A program made the translations under genes and the position numbers. From Morinoia aosen (taxonomy: Eukaryota > Arthropoda > Malacostraca > Amphipoda > Talitridae), in assembly GCA_030386875.1 (NCBI GenBank), contig CM059575.1, forward strand, positions 45,042,859-45,106,858: a stretch of 64,000 bases of DNA, read 5' to 3'. The notes beneath the pieces were generated by a model that worked only from the letters and a program-made list of their open reading frames with translations, searched no databases and was not told the origin of the DNA. Every line of letters begins with the position of its first letter. Position 1 is the first letter of the stretch. Positions 23,785 to 31,525 of this stretch are shown piece after piece.

Positions 23785-23882
23785 TTCCACGAAGTTTTGA
23801 CTTCTTGTAAGCAGAAACGACTTAGACAAACTACTAAGTGTATTTTAGATATAAATTCCTATTTTCCTAATCTAACCGTAGG
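23785..23882 (+). repeat. Diverged direct copy of the inner half of the left TIR
   Basis: About 95 nt aligned with 22878-22968 at roughly 75% identity by eye, sharing TTTTGACTT, ACTAAGT, TTTTAGATATAAATT and CTAATCTAACC in order. Confidence 0.7.
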
Positions 23883-23935
23883 TAGCATATGAAATACATT
23901 TTACTCCATTCAGGAACATTTCAGAAAACCACTTT

Positions 23936-24634
23936 TTAGTTCAACGGTTCAACAGTTTCTCGTCTCAAAGTATTCTCTAACGATATTAATCTGTTTTTTA
24001 TATCAGCGTAATCATCCTCCAATTTCTGCGATGACTGTTTCAATTTTTCTATTTCATTTGTATTTATAATAGTTTCTCTGTCCTGTTCATGAAGATTATT
24101 TCTAAATGTTTCAATGTATGAACTCATGTCGTTGAATACTCTCTCGAGATTTGCATAATCTAATTTCACACTTTGTATTTCTTCTTCTTCCAACCTCTTT
24201 ATCTCATTTTTCAAAAAGTCTGTATGTTCTAAAGTACCTGTTCGAATCACCTCTATTTTTTCCTCAGATATTCTACTATGTTCATCAAGATTTGTCATAA
24301 TTTCACCAAGTTTTTCTTGAAAACCTGTAGTATTTTCATCTATAGATGCTTGGAGAGAATCACTTCTGAACTGATAATTTTCATTGATAAGATTTTCTCT
24401 TACCTCTATATATTTTCTGAGATGAAGCTTCAAATTTTCCAAAACTTCGTCAACATATTTTTTATTCGTAGCGTCAAATTCTTCGATTGGAAAAGAAATA
24501 TTTGCAAGTCTTTTATTATTTAAATCGAAATTTTGATCTTCATCAAGATATTTAAAACCCATTCCAGGAGGTCCTGATTGTGAAGATAAAAATGATATTT
24601 TTCCTTGTTGTCCAAAAATATTTACGCCTATCAT
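23936..24634 (-). CDS. Fibre-like coiled-coil protein with tail-fibre-type motif
   Basis: An intact frame of 232 codons. Residues 21-24 read GPPG. Residues 36-62 contain FDLNNKRLANI and DATNKKYVDE, matching in pattern the 'N-hydrophobic-DA-x-x-KKYVD' element that precedes the shaft in many phage tail fibres. From about residue 60 to the end it is almost continuous coiled coil, rich in Glu, Lys, Asn and Leu. No signal peptide or membrane segment. It lies downstream of another long coiled-coil gene at the far left of the structural block; its start is abutted by the shared TATAAAAAATG motif. A trimeric attachment fibre is an inference; a scaffolding protein is the alternative. Confidence 0.6.
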   Translation of the reverse strand: MIGVNIFGQQGKISFLSSQSGPPGMGFKYLDEDQNFDLNNKRLANISFPIEEFDATNKKYVDEVLENLKLHLRKYIEVRENLINENYQFRSDSLQASIDENTTGFQEKLGEIMTNLDEHSRISEEKIEVIRTGTLEHTDFLKNEIKRLEEEEIQSVKLDYANLERVFNDMSSYIETFRNNLHEQDRETIINTNEIEKLKQSSQKLEDDYADIKNRLISLENTLRRETVEPLN

Positions 24635-24642
24635 TTTTTATA
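24632..24642 (-). promoter_or_regulatory. Start-abutting motif, fibre-like gene
   Basis: TATAAAAA directly followed by the ATG at 24634. Confidence 0.6.
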
Positions 24643-24652
24643 CATAGAATTT

Positions 24653-25975
24653 TCAATTCTCTAAATTTTCTCTAACTCTCATTGATATCAAATTGTTTAC
24701 TCGGTCACTCAAACTTTCCACTTCCTGGTTTAATTTTACATTTTTATCAGTTTCATTCTGAAGCATTAATTTGAACTGACTGATTTCATTCTGATTTGAA
24801 ATAATGTCTCTTGAAAACTCCTGGAAAAGACTTTCTACATCACTCAAGTTCTTAGATAGTTCTTCCATTTTTCTTAATGGGACTGACTCTGCTCGTAATT
24901 CCATTATAATTTTGTTAAGATCATTGAATTTTTCTTCGCTGGATGAGGTTATGGTTGACTCTAAATTTTTCAGCTTATTGTCAACTTCAACAAACGAGGG
25001 TGCTAATGCTATAGTTCTTTCCATAACAAAAAGGTTTCTATCACTTAATTCAGTTAGATGTGCCTCTAAGCTTTTACTTTTTTCTTCAACAGTATTGTTC
25101 AGTGGTGATTCTAAATTATTCAGCTTTTCTTCAATTTGATCATTAAGTGATGTCTGCAAGCTCATTTCTTTTTCATTCACAACGGTAATTATACTAATTT
25201 CTTGTTCTTCAATTTTATTACTTATTAATAAGTTCTTTGAATCAATTTGATCACTAATTTTAGTTTCTAAAGTCTTCAGTTTATCATCCATTTGATTTTG
25301 TATAACTGACTCTTGATTCTTAAAATTCTCTAGAATCTCAGGAATTTTAACATCAATCAAATTGGTTATCTTAGAGTCCACAACCTCAAATTTAGCTTCA
25401 ACTCCTTTAATCTGATCGGTTAATGCTGACTCTTTAACTAACAGCTTTTCATCAATTCTAGTTTCAATACCTGACTCTAGACTCTTCAATTTATCCCCAA
25501 TCTCAGGAATTTTTACGTCTGTTAGGTTGATTATATTTGAATCAATGTTTTCAAATTTAGCATCAATTCCATCAATTTTCTTCATCAATGTATAGTCTAT
25601 GCTTGATAGTCGTTCCTCATTTGAAACAATTTTTGGTTCAAGAGCACCGAACTTTTCAGAAAAATCATAAATTAACGTCTCTAAGAATTTAACGATTGAG
25701 TCTACATCAGAAAATTTCACTTGTAAATCTGTTTTCAGAGTTACATATTTCTCATCATACTCGTTTATAATTGATTCCAATTCAGTTCTTTCATTTTTGA
25801 GAGCTTCAATTGTGTCTTTCAATGACTCTATATTAGAATCTTCAAGTAAACTTTTTATTTGCTCTACATTCTGCAAAAGTCCTTCAGAATTATTTTCACT
25901 ATTTTCATGTTCATGATTTTCTTTACAGGAAGGTAAAAAGACCAACTTTGCTGCATAAATATTTCCACAAGACAT
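24653..25975 (-). CDS. Long coiled-coil protein with a 56-residue repeat
   Basis: An intact frame of 440 codons, predicted by eye to be coiled coil from about residue 35 to the end. Residues 133-188 and 189-244 are tandem repeats of 56 residues (eight heptads), each with a conserved DAKF/EAKF, then NLTDVKIPEI or NLIDVKIPEI, then an ESA/ETK-DQI end. A short Cys-containing N-terminus (C3, C17) precedes a His/Glu-rich stretch. No transmembrane segment. The downstream fibre-like gene starts only 18 bp beyond its stop. The pair looks like a fibre/shaft module, but no family was recognised and a purely scaffolding role is possible. Confidence 0.6.
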   Translation of the reverse strand: MSCGNIYAAKLVFLPSCKENHEHENSENNSEGLLQNVEQIKSLLEDSNIESLKDTIEALKNERTELESIINEYDEKYVTLKTDLQVKFSDVDSIVKFLETLIYDFSEKFGALEPKIVSNEERLSSIDYTLMKKIDGIDAKFENIDSNIINLTDVKIPEIGDKLKSLESGIETRIDEKLLVKESALTDQIKGVEAKFEVVDSKITNLIDVKIPEILENFKNQESVIQNQMDDKLKTLETKISDQIDSKNLLISNKIEEQEISIITVVNEKEMSLQTSLNDQIEEKLNNLESPLNNTVEEKSKSLEAHLTELSDRNLFVMERTIALAPSFVEVDNKLKNLESTITSSSEEKFNDLNKIIMELRAESVPLRKMEELSKNLSDVESLFQEFSRDIISNQNEISQFKLMLQNETDKNVKLNQEVESLSDRVNNLISMRVRENLEN

Positions 25976-25983
25976 TTTTTAAA
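25973..25983 (-). promoter_or_regulatory. Start-abutting motif, coiled-coil gene
   Basis: TTTAAAAA directly followed by the ATG at 25975. Confidence 0.6.
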
Positions 25984-25992
25984 GAAAAAAAA

Positions 25993-26460
25993 TTAACTGT
26001 AGTTTATTTTCTGAAAACTAGTTGGGGTTTTATACAGATCTAAAAGAATTGCATGAAAGCTTTCATTTTCTAAACGCTTCAGCATTTCTAGACATAAATG
26101 TCCACAAATTACATCACCTATTTTCTGGATTTTGTAAGTAGAGAAAATTATATCAACACAATCTGTTGAGTAGTCTTTAAATTCAATTGGATAAATCAAA
26201 CCATAACTGTCAAAGTAGTAACATATGTTATCTTTCTTATACCAACAAGTCCAATGCGTTCCTAATCCTTTTTCAGTGTCTAAATTTAGGATTCCGCATT
26301 CCGTTTCTAAAGGGTGTTTAGGTAAAGTATCTCTCATGTAAATACCTAAAAATTCGGAATTTTCAATATATTTATGTAGTATTCTAAATCATGTTTAGAT
26401 AATGGTTGGTTAGGTATTACTTCTTTGGTGGTTTCAAGTAGAGACCCTTTCCACAAGGTT
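25993..26460 (-). pseudogene. Adenovirus-type (adenain-like) cysteine protease
   Basis: This maturation protease cleaves capsid precursors in adenoviruses and Polintons. The catalytic residues are all visible: GTHW (His), YYFDSYG (Asp), IQKIGD (oxyanion Gln) and VICGHLCLEML (Cys). The N-terminal part, ending LEYYINILKIPNF, lies in another frame. It joins the catalytic part (IYMRDTLP) only across a 1-nt deletion in the T run at 26348-26352. The N-terminal frame has no ATG and runs back into the preceding core-like gene, where it is the -1 frame of an A9 run (26459-26467). Either the start codon was lost (GTAATACCT at the expected place) or the protein was made by frameshifting. About 150 residues, normal for the Polinton family. 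Confidence 0.85.
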
Positions 26461-26806
26461 TTTTTTTCTCGGAGTTATCCGTATACCTGAACCTTTTTTT
26501 ACTTTCCATTGCTCCATTGTGCCTTTTAGTTTCTGACAAGAGTTTATCGTCAGTTTTTTTCTTATTAACTGCGGATGCTATTGCAGCAGCACCTCCAGCC
26601 AAAGAGCCAGCAGCCCCAAGGCCAGCTAATAAAGCTGGAATTGTAAATATAAAACCCCCTTTCGTCGCAGTATCTTTAGAAACAAAAGAAGTCTTTGTCT
26701 TTTTACAAATAATACACATACCTTTGACCAGTATCTTATTGTTCTTTGTAATTAAATATTGAGGATTATCAGTATCAGTTTTCTTCTTACACTTTACACA
26801 ATACAT
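26417..26806 (-). CDS. Small Zn-ribbon, hydrophobic and Lys-rich virion core-like protein
   Basis: 129 codons. The N-terminus holds CVKCKKKTDT and CIICKKTKTSFV, a four-Cys zinc ribbon of the short viral type. Residues 51-80 form a Gly/Ala-rich hydrophobic segment (FTIPALLAGLGAAG...) that looks membrane-active. The C-terminus is Lys/Arg-rich. This layout recurs in Polinton/adintovirus proteins likened to adenovirus pX or pVI: a DNA-binding, membrane-disrupting minor core protein released by the protease. It is immediately upstream of the protease and overlaps its N-terminal frame at the codons for EKKKP. No lesion. Confidence 0.65.
   Translation of the reverse strand: MYCVKCKKKTDTDNPQYLITKNNKILVKGMCIICKKTKTSFVSKDTATKGGFIFTIPALLAGLGAAGSLAGGAAAIASAVNKKKTDDKLLSETKRHNGAMESKKRFRYTDNSEKKKPCGKGLYLKPPKK
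26459..26467 (-). promoter_or_regulatory. A9 run, possible -1 slippage site between core-like and protease frames
   Basis: Codons 114-116 of the core-like gene are AAA AAA AAA. A one-base backward slip enters the frame that encodes the protease N-terminus. It could equally be an ordinary Lys tract. Confidence 0.3.
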
Positions 26807-26814
26807 TTTTTAAA
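26804..26814 (-). promoter_or_regulatory. Start-abutting motif, core-like gene
   Basis: TTTAAAAA directly followed by the ATG at 26806. Confidence 0.6.
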
Positions 26815-26841
26815 CATTATTATGTGAATATATTTTAATTT

Positions 26842-28110
26842 TTAGTAGTTTAAACTCATTTTATCACCGTCAGATTGCAATCGAATTACTCTGTCAGATA
26901 GAATCAGTGCATATGCATGTGTATCATCAGGAATATTGGTTTTAAATTCCGCTCTAATTTTAATATCAATTGTAGTTTCCTTGATACGTTCATTTTGTCT
27001 GCTGATATCAAACACATAGATGGGATACGAATATTTAAAGTGTCTGTATTCGATAGTACAATTTTCATTAGGTACATAATCTATTAACATCTTATAAGCT
27101 GTAGCATAATTGTTAGAATCGAAATCAATCTGTAAATTGTGATCAGGGTATCGTTCATTATTCAGCTGAACATATGCATTCGTCAAGTTACAATGATCGA
27201 AAATTGCATTGTTTACAGCTTGTGAATTAGCTTTCTTAGTTTGGAATGCTAAAATTATGTATCGAGGTCTTTGAGATCCTGAATTTGGAGTTAAAGTCCA
27301 ATCTAAGAATTTCTGTTGAGAGTTTACAATTGTTTGTTCCAATTGTCTATTCAAATATGGAATAGGTAATGTTATTTTATCCTTAATTTGACGATATAGC
27401 TTTATTTTATACTCATCAGACAGTTTGTAAGCTGGCATTTTCCAAATTAATTTTGTAATAGTAATTTTACCATCAACTACTTTATCTTGCTGGTTTGCAT
27501 CTTTCTCATCTGATTTGAATATAGCATTAGAATTATCACCTCTTCTTAAAGTCAGAGCATGTTTCACTCCATAAATTACCTTCTTATAATTTTCACAGAA
27601 TCCAAACACATGTTCAAGTGGGATAGCAGCGCTGAATTTCCCATTAGCTGAACTTAAGTAGTCATTTCGATCGCTAAATCCTTCGTTTGATTTTTCATTC
27701 TTCTTAGTATCGACGCTCCAGAAAAATATCATGTTTTCTTTAACATTTCGGGGATAGCTAACTAATCCTTTTAGAGTTGTTGTAATTCCAGGGTAACTAT
27801 AACCTTCAATTTCTTCATCTCCAATTCTGTAAGAAACTCTGTCAAACAAATGCATTAATCCATTGTTGATTATTGTTATTTTTTCATCTTTAAAATTATA
27901 ATCACTTCCATCTTCTTTATTCAAAGCTCCTTCTATATATATAAAACTTTTACTAGGTAATAGAAACTGATCTTGATTCTGGATAATGATCTTGATATCA
28001 TTATGTTCACGATTCAAATCAGTACCTATTTGTGGTTCATAGTTGTGCGTTTCAATTTTTTCAATTGATTCATCAACTTTAATATTTTCATTCCATCTTA
28101 AAGAATCCAT
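26842..28110 (-). CDS. Major capsid protein candidate (hexon-like)
   Basis: An intact frame of 422 codons, the largest structural protein of the element. The opening block (FLLPSKSFIYIEGAL), then LMHLFDRVSYRIGDEEIEG and PGITTTLKGLVSYP resemble the first jelly-roll strands of arthropod Polinton capsid proteins, in which a 'LFDxIxYxxNGxEI' segment is diagnostic. Further beta-rich blocks (PRYIILAFQT; NAYVQLNNERYPDHNLQIDF; HFKYSYPIYVFDIS) follow, with a beta-rich C-terminus. No coiled coil, no membrane segment. Its place between the protease/core genes and the minor capsid gene matches the order in related elements. Length is on the short side for double-jelly-roll capsids, so a structural prediction is needed to prove two barrels. 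Confidence 0.65.
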   Translation of the reverse strand: MDSLRWNENIKVDESIEKIETHNYEPQIGTDLNREHNDIKIIIQNQDQFLLPSKSFIYIEGALNKEDGSDYNFKDEKITIINNGLMHLFDRVSYRIGDEEIEGYSYPGITTTLKGLVSYPRNVKENMIFFWSVDTKKNEKSNEGFSDRNDYLSSANGKFSAAIPLEHVFGFCENYKKVIYGVKHALTLRRGDNSNAIFKSDEKDANQQDKVVDGKITITKLIWKMPAYKLSDEYKIKLYRQIKDKITLPIPYLNRQLEQTIVNSQQKFLDWTLTPNSGSQRPRYIILAFQTKKANSQAVNNAIFDHCNLTNAYVQLNNERYPDHNLQIDFDSNNYATAYKMLIDYVPNENCTIEYRHFKYSYPIYVFDISRQNERIKETTIDIKIRAEFKTNIPDDTHAYALILSDRVIRLQSDGDKMSLNY

Positions 28111-28118
28111 TTTTTAAA
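28108..28118 (-). promoter_or_regulatory. Start-abutting motif, major capsid candidate
   Basis: TTTAAAAA directly followed by the ATG at 28110. Confidence 0.6.
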
Positions 28119-28138
28119 GATAATTTTATCAAATTATT

Positions 28139-28837
28139 TTAATTTCTAGACCTTAGGTGTAATCGCACAGTTACTTCTTCACCTCTAGTATTCAGAGCAT
28201 GTCCATTTTGATCAGTAAGCCAAATTCTCAAGTCATAGAGTAAAGGTTGATATATCGGTAGATAAATTGGTTTATTTGGATTTTCTACAATTTTATATCC
28301 TGGTGGGACGTTTGGGAAAAGGGAATATAAAATATTATGCAAAGAACCGTTGAGGTATGAACCGTTAATTGCACTACAATGAACGAGTATTGCGTTAACA
28401 GACATTATGTTCACTATATTTATACTTTCATGTTCTCAAACACATTCTAAGATAATTCCTCCAAATCCTAACATTGTATTTAAAGATTTTTCTTTATTGA
28501 AAAATACTTTTAACGTAGATGAATGGAGAACTATGACGCATTTCAAAGTATTAGTATTTGCTTTGATTTCAATAAAGCCTGCCAATGTTTTTTGAATGAA
28601 TTCATTTATACTTTCTATTTCATAACATCCTGTTGGAAGTGTAATTACATTTTCAACACCATTTAATTCATAATAAAATTTATTATTATTTTCATCAATG
28701 TTAGGAATAGAATGATACATGTCTAACCCAACCAGTGCCATTTCGTGAAATTTATTTTTGTTCAATTCTATTGCTGGACTAAAGTTTATACTTATGTCAC
28801 TTTTTCTTTCACTAATTACAATGCTTTGAGATTCCAT
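28139..28837 (-). pseudogene. Minor capsid (penton-like) protein, one internal stop
   Basis: A single frame of 232 codons broken only by TGA at 28436-28438; both halves are in the same frame (133 and about 99 codons). The first half has a beta-rich start with FYYELNGVENVITLPTGCYE and NTMLGFGG. The second half has ILVHCSAINGSYLNGSLHNI, FPNVPPGYKIVENP, IYLPIYQPL and the C-terminal GEEVTVRLHLRSRN, blocks repeatedly seen in the short capsid protein next to the Polinton major capsid gene, thought to form the penton. The TGA follows a Cys-Val and could be a CpG transition. The start overlaps the last 22 nt of the upstream gene. Confidence 0.7.
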
Positions 28838-29928
28838 TTTTTAAACAATAAATCATCAAACACCTTTACTTCAGCAGTATTTAATAGACCTTGCTTTAAA
28901 AGTTCATGCGTAAGTATTTGCAGTTCATTAAAAACTCCTGTATTTCCAGCGGTAAACGAACCGAACAATAACTGGTTTCTTTTTACAAGATCATTGTTGT
29001 TAGATGGTAATACAATAATACCTGATCCTGAAACGTCTGAATCCTCTCTGTGAGGATGACGAGGAGGTATAGGAGAAGATGTAGGAGAAGGTATAGGAGT
29101 AGGAGTTGGTCTAAAAGTAGACCTTCGTGAAGGGTCGAAAATTTGTCTCTGACTTGTTGAAGGACTTTGGTATTGACTCAAAATTGAGGATTCTACTATG
29201 TTTGTGTTTCTTAAAGGATTTGGTTCAGGGCTTGATTCACGACTTGATTCACGACTTGAGGGACTTGCTGATCTAATTGTTTCAACTGCAGCTTGAGCTT
29301 TTTTTCGTTGAGCTATTCGATAGAAGGGTTTGATAAATTTAGAATATTTCTCACCCCTATTTGCCTTTATGGTACCGTCTTCCTTCAAATAAGCATCAGT
29401 TGAATACAACAAATCATAATAATTATTTTTATCTTCGTCCCTAAAATCAATAGGATTTTGCTTTGTTAATAATTCCCATAATCCAGTTGTGCCTTCGTAT
29501 ATTCTATCTCCAATTTTCAAATCATTACCCAGAATATCTACCTTTTTATTTCCTAGCATAACTTTACTTCCATCCCAACGAATGCCATAAGCTTTGTCAT
29601 ACTCATTTCCATGTTTCCATGCAAAACGCAAGAAATCCAGTGCGATAGGCCCAACTACAGTGTTGGATTCAGAAGATGGCAAAGCTAGTTTCTCAACAGG
29701 TTTTCCTTGGATAGATTCAAGTTTTTCATGAGGTATATCTTTTATTGCCAGCCTAGTTTGTTTAGTTTCGTCAACAATTTTAGATAAAGGTTCAATCAAT
29801 GGTTTGTAAACTTTTTTAACATCATGGTATAAATCTTGTTCGATTATTCTATCATTTGTGAATTGCTTTTTCAAACTCTTTGCTAAGTTTAGTAAATCTG
29901 ATTTAGTTTTGATATCAATCAACGCCAT
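28816..29928 (-). CDS. Polinton-associated protein of unknown function (DUF8207-like)
   Basis: An intact frame of 370 codons. Residues 1-75 are helical and charged (LLNLAKSLKKQF...). Residues about 115-190 hold YGIRWDGSKVMLGNKKVDI, GDRIYEGTTGLWELLTKQNP and YYDLLYSTDAYL, a block I associate with the arthropod Polinton protein annotated as DUF8207. The middle is a low-complexity Ser/Pro/Arg linker with SSRESSRESS and repeated PTPIPSP. The C-terminus (LLFGSFTAGNTGVFNELQIL) may be a short conserved tail. Adjacent to the capsid genes, so likely virion-associated, but no activity is known. The family name is from memory and needs an HMM search. Confidence 0.65.
   Translation of the reverse strand: MALIDIKTKSDLLNLAKSLKKQFTNDRIIEQDLYHDVKKVYKPLIEPLSKIVDETKQTRLAIKDIPHEKLESIQGKPVEKLALPSSESNTVVGPIALDFLRFAWKHGNEYDKAYGIRWDGSKVMLGNKKVDILGNDLKIGDRIYEGTTGLWELLTKQNPIDFRDEDKNNYYDLLYSTDAYLKEDGTIKANRGEKYSKFIKPFYRIAQRKKAQAAVETIRSASPSSRESSRESSPEPNPLRNTNIVESSILSQYQSPSTSQRQIFDPSRRSTFRPTPTPIPSPTSSPIPPRHPHREDSDVSGSGIIVLPSNNNDLVKRNQLLFGSFTAGNTGVFNELQILTHELLKQGLLNTAEVKVFDDLLFKKWNLKAL
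28835..28845 (-). promoter_or_regulatory. Start-abutting motif inside the upstream coding sequence
   Basis: TTTAAAAAATG here is also read as Phe-Lys-Lys-Trp by the overlapping upstream gene (stop at 28816), so the motif is kept within codons of another frame. Confidence 0.6.
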
Positions 29929-29936
29929 TTTTTAAA
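29926..29936 (-). promoter_or_regulatory. Start-abutting motif, DUF8207-like gene
   Basis: TTTAAAAA directly followed by the ATG at 29928. Confidence 0.6.
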
Positions 29937-29972
29937 GAGAAAAATTCAAAAAGACTTTAACTTAATATAAGT

Positions 29973-30998
29973 TCACTCTGAACTGACATTAAGTTCAGTT
30001 TCTGATATCCATGAAGGTTCATCATAACCTTTCCACTTGACCAGAAGTTTTCCTTTACTCTTCTTGAGAATTTTCTCAATTGCATAAACATCACTAGTAT
30101 ATTTTGATAGTTCTTGTTCATAAAAACTTCCTTTTATTTCTTCATCATCCATATCTTTTAATCTATAAGTAATTGGTTCAGTAGACAGTATTTCGGATAC
30201 AATGAATAACTCATTAGTGAAATTTGGCAAATAACCCTTCCGAAAGTCTTTCCGTTTCTTGCTTATTCTTACCCTATCCCCGATTTTGAGTTTCGGTGAT
30301 GTGAAAGTTGGTTCGGTTGGAGGGAATAAGTTATCATAAACCTTTTTACTGTTCTTTTCCAATGATGCTTGGTTAGGTGTCATTTTAATTGTTCTATGAT
30401 AGCTATTATTGTAATTTTGCATTAAATCTTGTAAAATATTCACCCATTTTTTAGTTTTCATGTGTGTAAAATATTTCCACATTTTAGTTTTTAATGTCCT
30501 GTTGAAGCGTTCCACAACTTGAGCTTTGGTTTCATTTTCTGAACTAAACCACTGAATGTTATGTTTCTTGAATAGTTCTTGAGTGGATTTATTTGTAAAC
30601 TCTAATCCTTTATCTGTCTGAACTTTAGAAGGAATTCGTATTTTAAATAGTTTTTGAAATGAAGTTTTGATTTCTTCACCTGTCTTCTTACTTATTGGAA
30701 TCGCCCATGCATATTTACTGAAAATGTCAATTACTGTTAAAATGTAGTTTTTTCCTTGATCTTTATAGTTTTGCATGTCAACCAAATCAGCTTGCCATTG
30801 ATCATCAATTTTTGATACCTTCACCCTTCTCGTTTTGAAATTATGTTTTATTGGTTTATGTAGAGTGTGAGTTTTTTGAGTTTCTAACCAATTTCGTATG
30901 AGAGTTGAAGATAAGCCGGATTTTTTAACAAGTTGATTCATTCCAGTATAACCAGTCTTTGGATTATAATATAAGTCATTCAAGATTTTATCGCTCAC
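29973..30998 (-). CDS. Retroviral-type integrase with C-terminal chromodomain
   Basis: Inserts the element into host DNA, producing the 6-bp duplication. The DDE core is complete: WQADLVDM (first Asp), VQTDKGLEFTN (second Asp) and KAQVVERFNRTLK (Glu). It is preceded by a helical region typical of Polinton integrases (LYYNPKTGYTG...). An SH3-like segment (LKIGDRVRISKKRKDF) and a chromodomain (AIEKILKKSKGKLLVKWKGY, then PSWISE) follow, suggesting chromatin targeting. No stop interrupts it. The frame has no ATG before an internal Met some 20 codons in; the coordinate used begins at GTG, and the frame is open back to 31055 inside the PLA2 gene, where it is the -1 frame. It lacks the start-abutting motif. 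Confidence 0.9.
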   Translation of the reverse strand: MSDKILNDLYYNPKTGYTGMNQLVKKSGLSSTLIRNWLETQKTHTLHKPIKHNFKTRRVKVSKIDDQWQADLVDMQNYKDQGKNYILTVIDIFSKYAWAIPISKKTGEEIKTSFQKLFKIRIPSKVQTDKGLEFTNKSTQELFKKHNIQWFSSENETKAQVVERFNRTLKTKMWKYFTHMKTKKWVNILQDLMQNYNNSYHRTIKMTPNQASLEKNSKKVYDNLFPPTEPTFTSPKLKIGDRVRISKKRKDFRKGYLPNFTNELFIVSEILSTEPITYRLKDMDDEEIKGSFYEQELSKYTSDVYAIEKILKKSKGKLLVKWKGYDEPSWISETELNVSSE

Positions 30999-31525
30999 AT
31001 CAGTGAGTGTGTTTGAAAATTTTTTGTCGACGAGAGGCCCATTCCTGCCCAGCTCTTACCTGCCATAATTGCGTTAACTAATTTAGCATCTTGTCGAACG
31101 TATTCTGATTCATTTGGATCAGTTGCAATTTCAGCGGCTCTTTTTGCTAGAATATCATCAGCATAATTTCTGTCTTTCGTTGTTGGATGTTGTGAATAAA
31201 ATATGTCATGATTCTTACAAGCCTAATCGAGTGAGTTAACTCCTCGATAACCTTCTTGAATTCGCTTCTGCACCTTAGTTCCTGGACCGCAAAATGAGTA
31301 GGTATGTTTATTGTTGAATGAACCGTTCGGGACTTGTTCAGATTGAATATTAGATGGTAATTTCAAATGCATTTCAGGTAATGGAAGTTTTCTAAGCAAT
31401 GTATTTACAATACCCTTCCCAGTTTTTTCTTCATTAACTATTGATTTCAAATCACTCAAATACTGTTCATTTTTAACAGATAATAAATCTTGGTTATAGA
31501 AGTCATTATTGTTGTAGATAATCAT
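30995..31525 (-). pseudogene. Parvovirus-type phospholipase A2 protein, one internal stop
   Basis: A secreted-PLA2-fold domain like that in parvovirus VP1, thought to help virions leave endosomes. It shows the calcium loop (SFCGPGT) and the catalytic helix motif (ACKNHDIFYS, with the His-Asp pair), then NYADDILAKRA. A TAG at 31223-31225 lies just before the catalytic Ala-Cys, so the product would end before the active site. Beyond it the same frame is open to a TGA at 30995-30997, giving about 176 codons. The first 75 residues are not family-specific. It overlaps the integrase frame at its 3' end through an AAAAAAT heptamer. Confidence 0.8.
31019..31025 (-). promoter_or_regulatory. Candidate -1 frameshift heptamer (A AAA AAT)
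   Basis: In the PLA2 frame the codons are AAA AAT after an A, fitting the X XXY YYZ slippery pattern. A -1 shift continues directly in the integrase frame; the PLA2 stop lies 22 nt further on. A simple 1-nt indel is the alternative. Confidence 0.35.

Larger units (their letters stand above)
22983..23935. other. Polinton left-end non-coding region
   Basis: No protein gene. It holds two tRNA-like sequences (23282-23362 and 23549-23630), a hairpin with TGGAAGA/TCTTCCA arms near 23770-23790, and a diverged copy of the inner TIR (23785-23882). Open frames here have no coding signature. Confidence 0.7.
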
